Shown: positions 16,701-24,233 of the stretch, one piece after another
Layout of the letters: each line of letters starts with the position of its first letter
How positions within the stretch are numbered: the stretch's first letter is position 1
Assembly: GCF_016598615.1 (NCBI RefSeq)
Contig: NZ_CP066831.1
Coordinates: 372,001 to 436,000, forward strand
DNA length: 64,000 nucleotides
Direction: 5' to 3'
From: Streptomyces liliifuscus
Lineage (GTDB): Bacteria; Actinomycetota; Actinomycetes; Streptomycetales; Streptomycetaceae
Position numbers and translations under genes: made by a program
The notes under the pieces: model-generated
The model's input: only the letters and a program-made list of their open reading frames with translations
The model's database searches: none
Told to the model about the DNA's origin: nothing

Positions 16701-17527
16701 CGATGGCGTTCAGCGCGGACGGCCGAACCCTCGCCACCAGCAGCCTCAGCCGCGGCGTGGAACTGTGGGACACGGCCACCGGCCGCTTGCGCACACGCCT
16801 GCCCGGCTACACCGACCTGGCTGACTCGATCGCGTTCAGCGCGGACGGCCGAACCCTCGCCACCGCCAGCCTCAGCCGCGGCGTGGAGCTTTGGGACGCA
16901 GCCACCGCCCGAAGGCGTACGCACCCGTCTCTTCAGAGAGCGACTGACGTGACCTCGATGGCGATCAGCCCCGACGGTCGCACCCTCGCCACCAACGGCC
17001 GTGATCGCACGGTGCGATTGTGGGACACGGGCACCGGCCGTCAGCGCCTCCGTCTGACCGGGCACACCGCCCAGGTCAGCTCAATGGCGTTCAGCCCTGA
17101 CGGCCGCACTCTCGCCACCGCAGGCAGTGATCGGGCCCTGCGGTTCTGGGACACCGCTTCAGGCCGCGGCCACGGCGCCTCGGCCAGGTACACCGTGTCC
17201 TCAATGGCGTTCAGTCCGGACGGGCGCACCCTTGCCACCGCCGGCAGCGACGATCACGCCGTGCGGCTTTGGAACGCGGACACCGGCGGCAGGCTGACCA
17301 CGCTGTCCGGGCACACCGACACCGTGCTGTCAGTGGCTTTCAGCCCGGACGGCCGCACCCTGATCAGCGCCGGCACGGATCAGACCGTACGACGGTGGGA
17401 CGTAGGGCTGTCGGCTCCCGCCGCGGCGATCCGCAAGATCTGCCACGCCATAGGCCGCGATCTCACGCCACAGGAACGCTCGATGTACCTACCGGACCAG
17501 CCGGCCCAGGCCACCTGCCCGGGCTGA
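13766..17527 (+). CDS. XRE-nSTAND NTPase with transmembrane segment and 14 WD40 repeats
   Basis: A 1253-residue signalling protein. Order: an XRE-type helix-turn-helix (about 18-75), an NTPase module with Walker A GPSGSGKSS (142-150) and Walker B VIVDQFEEAF (206-215), a winged-helix/linker region to about 510, one membrane-spanning segment (about 525-545, TVVLSALLVLAVTASVVAW), then 14 WD40 repeats (about 612-1215). The repeats resemble FSPDGRTLATAGSDRTVRLWDT and should fold into two seven-bladed propellers. STAND proteins act as ligand-triggered switches in regulation, cell death or phage defence. Which applies here is unknown. GGGAGGGG lies 7 bases before the GTG at 13766. Repeats 9 and 10 are almost identical at DNA level, indicating recent duplication. 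Confidence 0.9.
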   Translation: MAGRREVPVDPGAGPVQRFAFELRKLRAEAGGVTYRVLAQRAGYSVPTLSQAAAGDQLPTLPVTLAYAAACGGDAAQWEARWHQAVEEAAAGPGDDVEKVEPPYRGLVRFETGDRGRFFGRDRLTADLLDLLRRRRFAAVFGPSGSGKSSLLRAGLIPALQHSQEAGLRAATIRILTPGDRPARTHGRLLIPGVPVTANTGADVFVIVDQFEEAFTLCHDAAERSRFIELLLAARQPESRLRVLLAVRADFYGRCAEHRDLADALSDANLLVGPMNAAELREAIVKPAAAAGLTVERALTARLVGEVADAPGGLPLLSHVLLETWRRRRGKTLTLAGFEAAGALDGAIAKTAEEVYGQFTDGQARTVRRVLLRLVTPGDGTPDTRRPADRRELETPAHPQTDQVLEALTRARLLTLDHATVEIAHEALITAWPRLRQWIEEDRELLRAHRKLTEEAQVWSELGREAGALYRGSRLATAQDLFSAPERIADLTDLEHSFLTASSSALDEEVHTATRTTRRLRTLTVVLSALLVLAVTASVVAWNQNRISNQQRQAADTARKVALSRQLAAQSAALPGQDSDLAALLAVQAYRTKPTAQAVESLSAAAAVPVRYRFTGHSGTVSSVVLSPDGRSLATADGDGTVRLWDTGAGRLRDSLPADNARVDAVAFSRDGRVLATAGRDRTLRLWDMSTGRLRETLLADPDAADTGQIVPFDVVAFSPDGRSLATAGRGGAVRLWDTGTGQLRRTLLEFTQALAPGQPGPTSSMAFSADSRTLATGARRGAVQLWNTGTGRLRRSLAGHTTRVTSMAFSPDGRILATSGSNKGGTVRLWDLDTGRLRRSLADGAGSVLSTAFSADGRTLAITWPDRTVRLWEVGTGRLRRSLTGHTAQVTSVVFGPDGRTLATAGSDRTVRMWDTAVGQSLAVLAGNSKKADAMTFSPDGRTLAAGSFTGVHTVQLWDTVTGRLRTRLPGHTAAVVSMAFSADGRTLATSSLSRGVELWDTATGRLRTRLPGYTDLADSIAFSADGRTLATASLSRGVELWDAATARRRTHPSLQRATDVTSMAISPDGRTLATNGRDRTVRLWDTGTGRQRLRLTGHTAQVSSMAFSPDGRTLATAGSDRALRFWDTASGRGHGASARYTVSSMAFSPDGRTLATAGSDDHAVRLWNADTGGRLTTLSGHTDTVLSVAFSPDGRTLISAGTDQTVRRWDVGLSAPAAAIRKICHAIGRDLTPQERSMYLPDQPAQATCPG

Positions 17528-17560
17528 TCAAAACCGAATTCGGCATGCCGTTGGCCGGCC

Positions 17561-19150
17561 TCACACCGAGAACTCCCTTATCACCGTGTTGCGGAACACC
17601 GCGCTGCCGCCGATCGTGAACAGTGCCAGCCGGGTGTCCAGCAGGTACGGGAACACCTGGCTGGTGTGCACGTAGCGGCCGTCGTCGACGAACATCTCCA
17701 CCGACGTGCGGTCCACCAGGATGCGCAGCTTCAGCGTGCCGGAGGACGGGTCGAACGGGGTGTGGCTCTCCTGCCACTTGCCGGACGTGTCGGCGTTCAC
17801 GGTGTTGCGTCGGTTGAGGAAGGCGTAGTCGGCGTAGATCCCGGCGTCGATGTGCCGACCGCCGTCGGGTGAGCGCCTCAACTGGAGCCCGGCGCCCGTG
17901 AGTTGGGACCAGCTGATCTCGGTCGTCACCTCGTAGGAGATTCCGGTGTAGTCGAGCACCTTGGTGCCGTCGACTGTCACGTCGCCCAGGTTCACGGTGC
18001 GGGACACATGTGAGTCGAGGCCGGCGACGGGCTGGGAGGCGAGGTAGTAGGTGTTGTCGGACGCCTTCTTCAGGGTGATCTCGCGGACGATGGAGTCGGT
18101 GCCGTTGAAGCCGTCGCAGTCGATGGTGGGGGTGGTGTTGGCGTAGTCCCAGTTGTTCACCCATCCGATCGCGTACCGGGCAGTCGCGTCCACCGCGCCG
18201 CTCGCGTCCCGCTTCTCGAAGGTGACGGCGCCGTACCAGTCCCAGCCGTGGTCGAGCCACCGCGGGGCACTCGCCTCGGCGGTGAACACGCTGCCGTCGA
18301 AGGAACCCGTCCAGTAGGCGTACGTGTTGGGCAGCCCCGAGCCCTTCCCGTTGGCGCTCACGCCGAGCACCCATTTCGCGGTGCCGTCGCCGGCGGTGAT
18401 GCGGAACAGGTCGGGGCACTCCAGGACGCCGATGCCGCCGTGGACGAAACCGCTCACGTACGTCCAGGACTTGAGGTCGGCGGAGTGGTAGAAACCGACC
18501 TTGTCGTTCTCGGCGAGGGTCATCACCCAGCGGCCCCGCTCCTCGTCGCGGATCACCTTGGGGTCACGGAAGTCGGCGACGCCGGGGTTGGGCAGGACAG
18601 GATCGGTCCCGTAGTTGGTGAAAGTGAGACCGCCGTCGGTCGAGTAGTACAGGAACTGCGCCTGGCGGTCGGTGCCGCCGCCGGGTGACATCGTGACGAT
18701 GACGACGACCGCGCCCGCGCCGAATCCGGCCGTGTTGCCGGTGTCGACCACCGCCGAACCCGACCAGAGATCGCCGTTGGGCGTGGTGTCCTTGGGCACG
18801 GCGACCCCGCGGTCGGTGAAAGAGACCAGGTCCTTGGTGGTGGCCAGGCGCCACGCGGTGCCAACGGCACCGGTGAAGTAGTCGGCGTTGTAGAGGTAGT
18901 AGTAGTGGTACTCGCCGTCGATCCAGACGGGCCGCTGCGGGTCGTTCATCCACTGGTCGGGGACCGTGAAGTGGTACGTGGCGCGGTAACTCGCCCCGCT
19001 CGCCGCGGACTTGTTGCTGCTCTCAGCCGTGGCCCCGGGCTTGGGCTTCGGGGCGGCCATGGCCGTTCCGGCCGGCAGCAGCGCGGCGGCGGTCCCCGCC
19101 GCCGATCCCGCGAACAGCGATCTCCTGGAAATCCCCGATGTTCCGGGCAT
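17561..19150 (-). CDS. Tat-exported GH32 beta-fructosidase (levanase/inulinase type)
   Basis: A 529-residue secreted enzyme. The twin-arginine signal is SRRSLFAGSAAGTAAALL (about 8-25). The catalytic five-blade propeller has the nucleophile Asp70 (WMNDPQ), the transition-state Asp196 (FRDPK) and the acid/base Glu244 (ECPD). A beta-sandwich C-terminal module includes RILVDRTSVEMFVDDGR. GH32 enzymes release fructose from levan, inulin or sucrose. The enzyme probably feeds the divergent ABC importer. The ATG at 19150 has GAGAGGAAC upstream. A promoter-like pair TTGACC (19303-19308, minus strand) and TACAGT (19281-19286) with a 16-bp spacer is overlapped by an operator-like motif. Confidence 0.93.
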   Translation of the reverse strand: MPGTSGISRRSLFAGSAAGTAAALLPAGTAMAAPKPKPGATAESSNKSAASGASYRATYHFTVPDQWMNDPQRPVWIDGEYHYYYLYNADYFTGAVGTAWRLATTKDLVSFTDRGVAVPKDTTPNGDLWSGSAVVDTGNTAGFGAGAVVVIVTMSPGGGTDRQAQFLYYSTDGGLTFTNYGTDPVLPNPGVADFRDPKVIRDEERGRWVMTLAENDKVGFYHSADLKSWTYVSGFVHGGIGVLECPDLFRITAGDGTAKWVLGVSANGKGSGLPNTYAYWTGSFDGSVFTAEASAPRWLDHGWDWYGAVTFEKRDASGAVDATARYAIGWVNNWDYANTTPTIDCDGFNGTDSIVREITLKKASDNTYYLASQPVAGLDSHVSRTVNLGDVTVDGTKVLDYTGISYEVTTEISWSQLTGAGLQLRRSPDGGRHIDAGIYADYAFLNRRNTVNADTSGKWQESHTPFDPSSGTLKLRILVDRTSVEMFVDDGRYVHTSQVFPYLLDTRLALFTIGGSAVFRNTVIREFSV

Positions 19151-19166
19151 GACACATCGTTCCTCT

Positions 19167-19215
19167 CGTGGCGGCCCATGAGGGCCCGTGGTGGCCCATG
19201 CGGGCCCGTGGCGGC
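19167..19215. repeat. 20-bp tandem repeat in the levanase leader
   Basis: Two 20-bp units, CGTGGCGGCCCATGAGGGCC (19167-19186) and CGTGGTGGCCCATGCGGGCC (19187-19206), differ at two positions. A partial third copy (CGTGGCGGC) follows. The array sits between the predicted promoter and the start codon of the GH32 gene, so it would be transcribed into its leader. Confidence 0.7.
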
Positions 19216-19280
19216 TCGTCACGCACGCGAGTGCGGCTCACAACGCGGAGAGCGTGAGAATTCGGCTCAGTTGAACGAGG

Positions 19281-19308
19281 ACTGTAGACCTAACTCGTTA
19301 AAGGTCAA
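19281..19308 (-). promoter_or_regulatory. Predicted levanase promoter with overlapping LacI-type operator
   Basis: Minus strand: TTGACC (19303-19308), 16-base spacer, TACAGT (19281-19286). The spacer contains TAACGAGTTAG (plus-strand CTAACTCGTTA, 19290-19300). The ACGAGTTAG core reappears at the divergent solute-binding-protein gene. The position fits repression by the LacI-family regulator encoded at 24180-25271. Confidence 0.6.
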
Positions 19309-19321
19309 GCGTTCCCGACCC

Positions 19322-19384
19322 TTGACAGGTCCGCTGCCCGCTTCCCATCATCTGGGGCATCACCCCTGAACTAACACGAGTTAG
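19322..19384 (+). promoter_or_regulatory. Predicted promoter and operator of the ABC importer operon
   Basis: TTGACA (19322-19327) is followed after 17-18 bases by a weak CATCAT -10 region. CTAACACGAGTTAG (19371-19384), palindromic at 12 of 14 positions, lies just downstream and ends 8 bases before the ATG. Shared with the divergent promoter is the ACGAGTTAG core. Confidence 0.6.
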
Positions 19385-19392
19385 GCCCGTTG

Positions 19393-20802
19393 ATGACTGA
19401 CTCGCACCTCCCCCGCCGCACGCTGCTGCGGTACGGCGCATACGGGGCCGGAGCAGCCGCCCTGGCCGGGACCGCCGCGAGCTGGGACCGGCTCACGGGA
19501 GCCGACATCCCCGGCCGTGACGACGGCTCCCTCGTCGTCGCCACCCTCGGCTCCGCCTTCGACCCGGCCACCGTCGACGCCCTCACCAAGGGCTTCCACC
19601 AACTCCACCCGGACATCCCGCTGCGGGTGAACGCGGTGCAGGCCGTCGACTGGTCCGACTTCTTCGCGAAGATCCTCACCCAGATCGCCGCGGGCACCGC
19701 CCCCGACCTCGTGTACGTGGCCACCGAGGGCGTGCAGTTGTTCGCCCAGAAGCTCGGCGTGTCCCTGGACCGCTGGGTGCGGCGGGACGCGGCGGAACTG
19801 CGCGAGTACTTCGCCGACGTCCACCCCTCGCTGGTGGAATCGATGATGTACGAGGGGCACCTCTACCAACTCCCGATGGAGTTCAACGCCGCCGACATCT
19901 ACCTCAACAAGCAGGTGCTCAAACGGGCGGGCGCGGATTTCCCGGCGGCCGACTGGAGCCGCGACGACTTCACCGCGCTGCTGCGGGAGATGAAGCGTGC
20001 CGGCGACGCGCACTTCACGCCGTACTTCTGGACCAACCGGCTGTGGGGCGGCGTGGTGCCCTGGCTCTTCGCGAACGGCACGAACCTGCTCAAGGAGTCG
20101 AAGGCGCCAGGCGGCTCCTGGCTGTGGGACACCTTCTACCCGGCCGCCGACCGGCAGGGGCGCGGCGGGGGCTTCCGCTGGACGACCCCGCAGGCCACCG
20201 CCGACCGGGTCGAGGAGGCGTACGACTATCTCGCTTCCCTCGTCCAGGAGAACCTGTGCTCCCGGCCCGAGGGCGGCAACGGCAGCAATCTGGTCGGCGT
20301 GTTCTCCACCGGCCGCGTCGGCGTCACACCGGCGGGCGGCTTCTGGGCGGGCGGCCTGCAGCTGGCCGGCATGCGGGCCGCCGACTACGACGTGCAGTAC
20401 TTCCCCCGCTGGCGTACCCAGCGCCACCAGTTCGGCGCGGCGGGCTACGCGCTGCTGCGCACCTCGAAGAAGCAGGAAGCCGCCTGGGAGTTCATCAAGT
20501 ACGCGGCCCGCAAGGACACCATGACCCGGCTGTTCCAGAGCAACCAGACCACCCCGGCCCGGCGTTCGATGCTGAACGCCGCACGCTACGCCGAGAGCGG
20601 CCCGGCGCACTGGCGGGTCTTCTACGACACCCTCGACCGGTTCCCCGACACCGGCCCGATCCCCGCACCGCCGCAGGTCGCCGAGGTGACCGACGTCCTG
20701 CTCAAGTACACCGGCACCGCGCTCGCCTCGCCGCGTGCGGTGGGTCCCGCGCTGCGCCGGATGCAGGGCGACCTGGAGCAGGCCATGGAGCGTGAGATAT
20801 GA
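19393..20802 (+). CDS. ABC sugar importer, extracellular solute-binding protein
   Basis: A 469-residue family-1-type binding protein with a twin-arginine export signal near the N-terminus (PRRTLLRYGAYGAGAAALAG). Typical landmarks are the early strand LVVATLGSAF, IAAGTAPDLVYV, and FIKYAARKDTMTRLFQ near the C-terminus. It should capture an oligosaccharide outside the membrane and deliver it to the two permeases encoded next. The adjacent GH32 genes point to fructose-containing sugars. A TTG three bases upstream (19390) is an alternative start; no clear Shine-Dalgarno is present because the operator occupies that position. It overlaps the next gene by ATGA. Confidence 0.9.
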   Translation: MTDSHLPRRTLLRYGAYGAGAAALAGTAASWDRLTGADIPGRDDGSLVVATLGSAFDPATVDALTKGFHQLHPDIPLRVNAVQAVDWSDFFAKILTQIAAGTAPDLVYVATEGVQLFAQKLGVSLDRWVRRDAAELREYFADVHPSLVESMMYEGHLYQLPMEFNAADIYLNKQVLKRAGADFPAADWSRDDFTALLREMKRAGDAHFTPYFWTNRLWGGVVPWLFANGTNLLKESKAPGGSWLWDTFYPAADRQGRGGGFRWTTPQATADRVEEAYDYLASLVQENLCSRPEGGNGSNLVGVFSTGRVGVTPAGGFWAGGLQLAGMRAADYDVQYFPRWRTQRHQFGAAGYALLRTSKKQEAAWEFIKYAARKDTMTRLFQSNQTTPARRSMLNAARYAESGPAHWRVFYDTLDRFPDTGPIPAPPQVAEVTDVLLKYTGTALASPRAVGPALRRMQGDLEQAMEREI

Positions 20803-21782
20803 CGAACACCCAGGTCCCGAACACTCAGGACCCGAACGCCCAGGTCCCGGCCGTACGTTCGCGGCCCGCCACACCACCACCCGCCGTCGCCGTACGGCCG
20901 TCCGTCCGTGACCGCGGCACCCGGCTGCTGGCCGCGCTGTTCCTCGCGCCCACGGTCGTCGGCATCGTCGTCTTCACGGTCGTACCGATCATCGGGTCCC
21001 TCGTGCTGAGCCTGTTCCACTGGAACGTGATCGACCCGCCCCGTTTCGCCGGTGGCGCCAACTACCGTACGACCTTCACGGATTCGACCGTCCTGGTCTC
21101 CTTCCGCAACACGCTCCTGTTCATGGTCCTCGCGGTGGCGCTGCAACTGCTGATCGCGCTGTCGCTGGCACTCGCGCTCAACGCGCGGATGCCGGTGTGG
21201 CTGCGGTCGTTGTTCCGATCGGCGTTCTTCTTCCCGCTGGTGCTGTCCGCCGCCTCGATCTCGGTGGTGATGAAGTACCTGTTCAACCAGGACTTCGGGG
21301 TGGTGAACTGGCTGATCGGCCTGGTCGGCGTGGCGCCCGTGCCCTGGCTGACCTCGGAACACGCGGCGATGGCCACGGTGATCCTGGTCTACGTCTGGCA
21401 GCAGTTCGGTTTCTCGTTCCTGCTGTTCGTCGGCGGTCTGAACAACATCCCCAAGGAGATCCACGAGGCCGCCGCCCTCGACGGCGCGACCGGTCTGCGC
21501 AAGCACCTCGGCATCACGCTGCCGCTGCTGTCGCCGACGCTGCTCGTCGCGTCGGTGGTCGGCATCATCAACGCCCTCCAGGTCTTCGAACAGCCCTACG
21601 TCCTCACCGACGGCGGCCCCGGCGACGCCACCCGCACCGTGGTGATGGTGATCTACGAGAGGGCCTTCGAGCAGCTCGACTTCGGCGAGGCATCCGCGGT
21701 GGGCGTGCTGCTCTTCGCGCTGATCATGGCGGTCACCGCCCTCCAGTTCCGGCTCAGCCGGCGTTTCGTCCACTACCAGTGA
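20799..21782 (+). CDS. ABC sugar importer permease (MalF/UgpA type)
   Basis: A 327-residue inner-membrane protein with about six transmembrane helices. The first (about 45-67) follows a proline-rich cytoplasmic tail. The EAA loop, contacting the ATPase, reads EIHEAAALDGATGLRKHLGI. It pairs with the permease encoded immediately downstream. Its ATG overlaps the binding-protein stop (ATGA). No ATPase gene is present in the operon, so the complex probably borrows a shared multi-sugar ATPase of the MsiK type, as known for many Streptomyces sugar importers. Confidence 0.92.
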   Translation: MTNTQVPNTQDPNAQVPAVRSRPATPPPAVAVRPSVRDRGTRLLAALFLAPTVVGIVVFTVVPIIGSLVLSLFHWNVIDPPRFAGGANYRTTFTDSTVLVSFRNTLLFMVLAVALQLLIALSLALALNARMPVWLRSLFRSAFFFPLVLSAASISVVMKYLFNQDFGVVNWLIGLVGVAPVPWLTSEHAAMATVILVYVWQQFGFSFLLFVGGLNNIPKEIHEAAALDGATGLRKHLGITLPLLSPTLLVASVVGIINALQVFEQPYVLTDGGPGDATRTVVMVIYERAFEQLDFGEASAVGVLLFALIMAVTALQFRLSRRFVHYQ

Positions 21783-21786
21783 GCCG

Positions 21787-22677
21787 GTGAGCCGCATGAG
21801 CGCTATGAGCCAAGCAACCCCGACCCTGAAAGCGAGCCCGACCCCAAGGCGCGCACGTCACTCACTCACCCCCTGGGCCCGGATCGCCGCACTGACCGTG
21901 TGCGCCCTGCTGACGCTGGGCCCGGTCATCTGGACCGTCTCCACCTCACTGCGCACGCCGGCCCAGTCCTTCGACCTGCCCCCGCAGATCATCCCGACGC
22001 ACCCGACGGCCGAGGCCTACCGCGGGGTCTTCGACCAGATCGACGTGTGGCTGCTCGCCCTGAACTCCACGCTGGTGACGGCACTGATCGCCGTCGGCCA
22101 GATGATCACGGCAGGCCTGGCCGGATACGCCTTCGCGCGCCTGGAGTTCCGTTTCAAGAAGCCGCTCTTCGGCCTGGTCCTGGCGACCATGATGGTGCCG
22201 TTGCAGGTCACCATCGTGCCGGTCTTCCTGGTGCTGAAGTCGATGGGCCTCACCGACACGCTCCTCGGCCTGATCATCCCGGCCTTCCCGACGGCCTTCG
22301 GCACCTTCCTGATGCGCCAGTACTTCCTCGGTATGCCCAAGGACCTGGGCGAGGCGGCCATGCTGGACGGCGCGGGGCCCTGGCGGATCTTCCGCTCGGT
22401 GTACGCGCCGCTGGCCGCGCCCGGCCTGGCGATCGTCGGCGTGCTGGCCTTCAACTACCACTGGAACGAGTTCTTCCGCCCGCTGATCCTGGAGACCTCC
22501 AGCCAGAACTACACGCTTCCGCTGGGTCTGGTCTCCCTCCAGGGCAACCTCGGCACCGGCTCGATCTCCGTCGTCCTCGCCGGTGTCGTCCTCTCGATGC
22601 TCCCCGCCGTCGCCGTGTTCGTCGTCGGCCAGCGCCCTCTGCGCGAGGGCATCACCTCGGCAGGAGTCAACCGTTGA
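21787..22677 (+). CDS. ABC sugar importer permease (MalG type)
   Basis: A 296-residue protein with six predicted membrane helices. The EAA motif is DLGEAAMLDGAGPWRIFRSV (about 195-214). It forms the second half of the translocation channel. Three in-frame starts are close together (GTG 21787, ATG 21796, ATG 21805), and none has a strong ribosome-binding site, which suggests coupling to the preceding gene four bases away. It is followed with overlap by an intracellular GH32 gene. Confidence 0.9.
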   Translation: MSRMSAMSQATPTLKASPTPRRARHSLTPWARIAALTVCALLTLGPVIWTVSTSLRTPAQSFDLPPQIIPTHPTAEAYRGVFDQIDVWLLALNSTLVTALIAVGQMITAGLAGYAFARLEFRFKKPLFGLVLATMMVPLQVTIVPVFLVLKSMGLTDTLLGLIIPAFPTAFGTFLMRQYFLGMPKDLGEAAMLDGAGPWRIFRSVYAPLAAPGLAIVGVLAFNYHWNEFFRPLILETSSQNYTLPLGLVSLQGNLGTGSISVVLAGVVLSMLPAVAVFVVGQRPLREGITSAGVNR

Positions 22678-24068
22678 GCCTTGACCCCAACGCGCCGCGT
22701 TTCAGGGTCCGTCCGCCCGCGAACTGGATCAACGACCCGAACGGGCCGTTCCGTTGGCGGGACCGCTACCACCTCTTCTACCAGCACAACCCCGACGCAC
22801 CGGTGCACGCGAACGTCCACTGGGGTCATGCCTCCAGCACCGACCTCGCCCACTGGGAGCACCACCCGATCGCGCTCACCCCGACACCCGGGGGCCCCGA
22901 CGAGGCGGGCTGCTGGTCGGGCTGCGTGACCGACGACGCGGGCACACCGACCGCCGTATACACGGGAGTTGACCATGCCCACACCGGACTCGGCACCATC
23001 TGCCTGGCGCGGGCGGCGGACCCGGACGACGAGCGGCTGACCGAGTGGAAGCCGCTGCCGACGCCGGTGCTGGCGGGGCCGCCGCCGGGGCTGGACGTGG
23101 TGATGTTCCGCGACCCGTTCGTCTTCCACTTCGCAGGCAGGCGCTGGGCCCTCATCGGAGCGGGGCACGCCGACGGCACGCCGTCGGTCCTCCTCTACGA
23201 CTGCGACGACCTGACCGACTGGCGGTTCGCCGGTGTGCTCCTTGACGGCAAGGACCCAGCGGCCGCAGGCCTGTTCGGCGACAAGACGGTGGGCTGGGAG
23301 TGCCCGCACCTGTACCGGCCAGCGGGCGGCGACCACGTACTTCTGGTGTCCTTGTGGGACGGGGATCCCTGCTCCACCGGGTATCTGACGGGTCGTCTGG
23401 AGGCCGATGGCCAGAGCACGTTGAGGTTCGCGCCGAAGGCCGGCGGTCGGCTCGACCACGGGCGGGACTTCTACGCTCCCGCCGTGCTCCAGGAGCCGGA
23501 CCGCGCACTGCTGTGGGGCTGGTCGTGGGAGGCCCGCCCGGAAGAAGAGGTACACCGGGCGGGATGGGCGGGCGTACTCACGGCACCCCGGGTGGTCGAC
23601 GTCCACCCCGACGGTTCACTGCAGGTGAGTCCGGCCCCGGAACTCGACCTGCTGCGCCCGGCCGAGCCGTTCGTCACCGCGCCGGGCCGGGTTCCGCTTC
23701 CCCACACGTACGACCTGACGGTCACCGCATGCGAACCGACCACGGTGAGCCTCCTCCGGGACGCGACGGGCCAGGAGCTGACCGTCCGGGCGGACCCTGC
23801 CGCGGGGACCATGATCCTCGACCGCAGCGCCTGGCCCCGGACCGGCAGGGAAGGCTCCGCCCCTATCACCGTGCACGTGCCGAAGGGGCCCGAACTCGCG
23901 CTCCGACTGCTCGTCGACGGCTCGCTCCTCGAACTCTTCGTCGCGGACCGGGCCATGGTCACCGAGCGCGTCTACCGACGCCCCGACGACATCGCCGAGC
24001 TGGTCGTCGAGGGGCCGGGGGCCCGGGTCACGGGGTGGGCGCCGTCGGCCCCAGGGAGGCGCGGCTGA
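22674..24068 (+). CDS. Intracellular GH32 beta-fructosidase (sucrose/fructan hydrolase)
   Basis: A 464-residue GH32 enzyme without signal peptide: nucleophile Asp21 (NWINDPNG), Asp147 (MFRDPF), acid/base Glu209 (WECPHL), and a C-terminal beta-sandwich with LRLLVDGSLLELFV. It should hydrolyse imported sucrose or short fructo-oligosaccharides in the cytoplasm. The TTG start at 22674 overlaps the permease stop (TTGA) and sits 7 bases after an AGGAG box at 22662-22666, which decides the start. The frame is open far upstream but there it only shadows the permease gene. The last 55 bases lie in a three-copy imperfect repeat shared with the LacI gene. Confidence 0.93.
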   Translation: MSLDPNAPRFRVRPPANWINDPNGPFRWRDRYHLFYQHNPDAPVHANVHWGHASSTDLAHWEHHPIALTPTPGGPDEAGCWSGCVTDDAGTPTAVYTGVDHAHTGLGTICLARAADPDDERLTEWKPLPTPVLAGPPPGLDVVMFRDPFVFHFAGRRWALIGAGHADGTPSVLLYDCDDLTDWRFAGVLLDGKDPAAAGLFGDKTVGWECPHLYRPAGGDHVLLVSLWDGDPCSTGYLTGRLEADGQSTLRFAPKAGGRLDHGRDFYAPAVLQEPDRALLWGWSWEARPEEEVHRAGWAGVLTAPRVVDVHPDGSLQVSPAPELDLLRPAEPFVTAPGRVPLPHTYDLTVTACEPTTVSLLRDATGQELTVRADPAAGTMILDRSAWPRTGREGSAPITVHVPKGPELALRLLVDGSLLELFVADRAMVTERVYRRPDDIAELVVEGPGARVTGWAPSAPGRRG

Positions 24069-24233
24069 CCAGGGGGCAGGGCAGGCGCGGGCCGGACACT
24101 CAGGCCACCGGACGGGCGCCCGACCCACAAAAAGCCCAACTGACCACCGAGCAGGCCACCCACAGGCCAGGCACCCGGGTCACCGGGAAGGCGCCGGACC
24201 CACGGAAGCCCGACTGACCACAGGGCACGCCAG
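24014..24233. repeat. Three imperfect ~70-77-bp tandem copies of the lacI 3' end
   Basis: Units A (24014-24089), B (24090-24166) and C (24167-24233) share, in order, a CCCGGGTCAC-like block, GGGCGCC, GACCCACG-like, AAGCCCGACTGACCAC and GGCAGGCC-like blocks. Unit C encodes the true C-terminus of the LacI regulator (minus strand CPVVSRASVGPAP). Unit A, on the opposite strand of the GH32 3' end, still reads PCPLVSRASLGPTAP. Unit B is the most diverged. Confidence 0.65.

Noticed and set aside
15600..17400. Possible CRISPR-like or satellite repeat array
   Set aside because: The periodicity of about 126 bp comes from 14 in-frame WD40 repeats with diverged sequence; there are no short identical repeats with unique spacers.
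13766..17527. A serine/threonine kinase-WD40 protein
   Set aside because: The N-terminal half has no kinase motifs; Walker A GPSGSGKSS and Walker B VIVDQFEE show a STAND-type NTPase.
21900..22673. N-terminal extension of the intracellular GH32 protein
   Set aside because: The upstream part of the frame shadows the MalG-type permease. The TTG at 22674 has a well-placed AGGAG and GH32 similarity begins at once.
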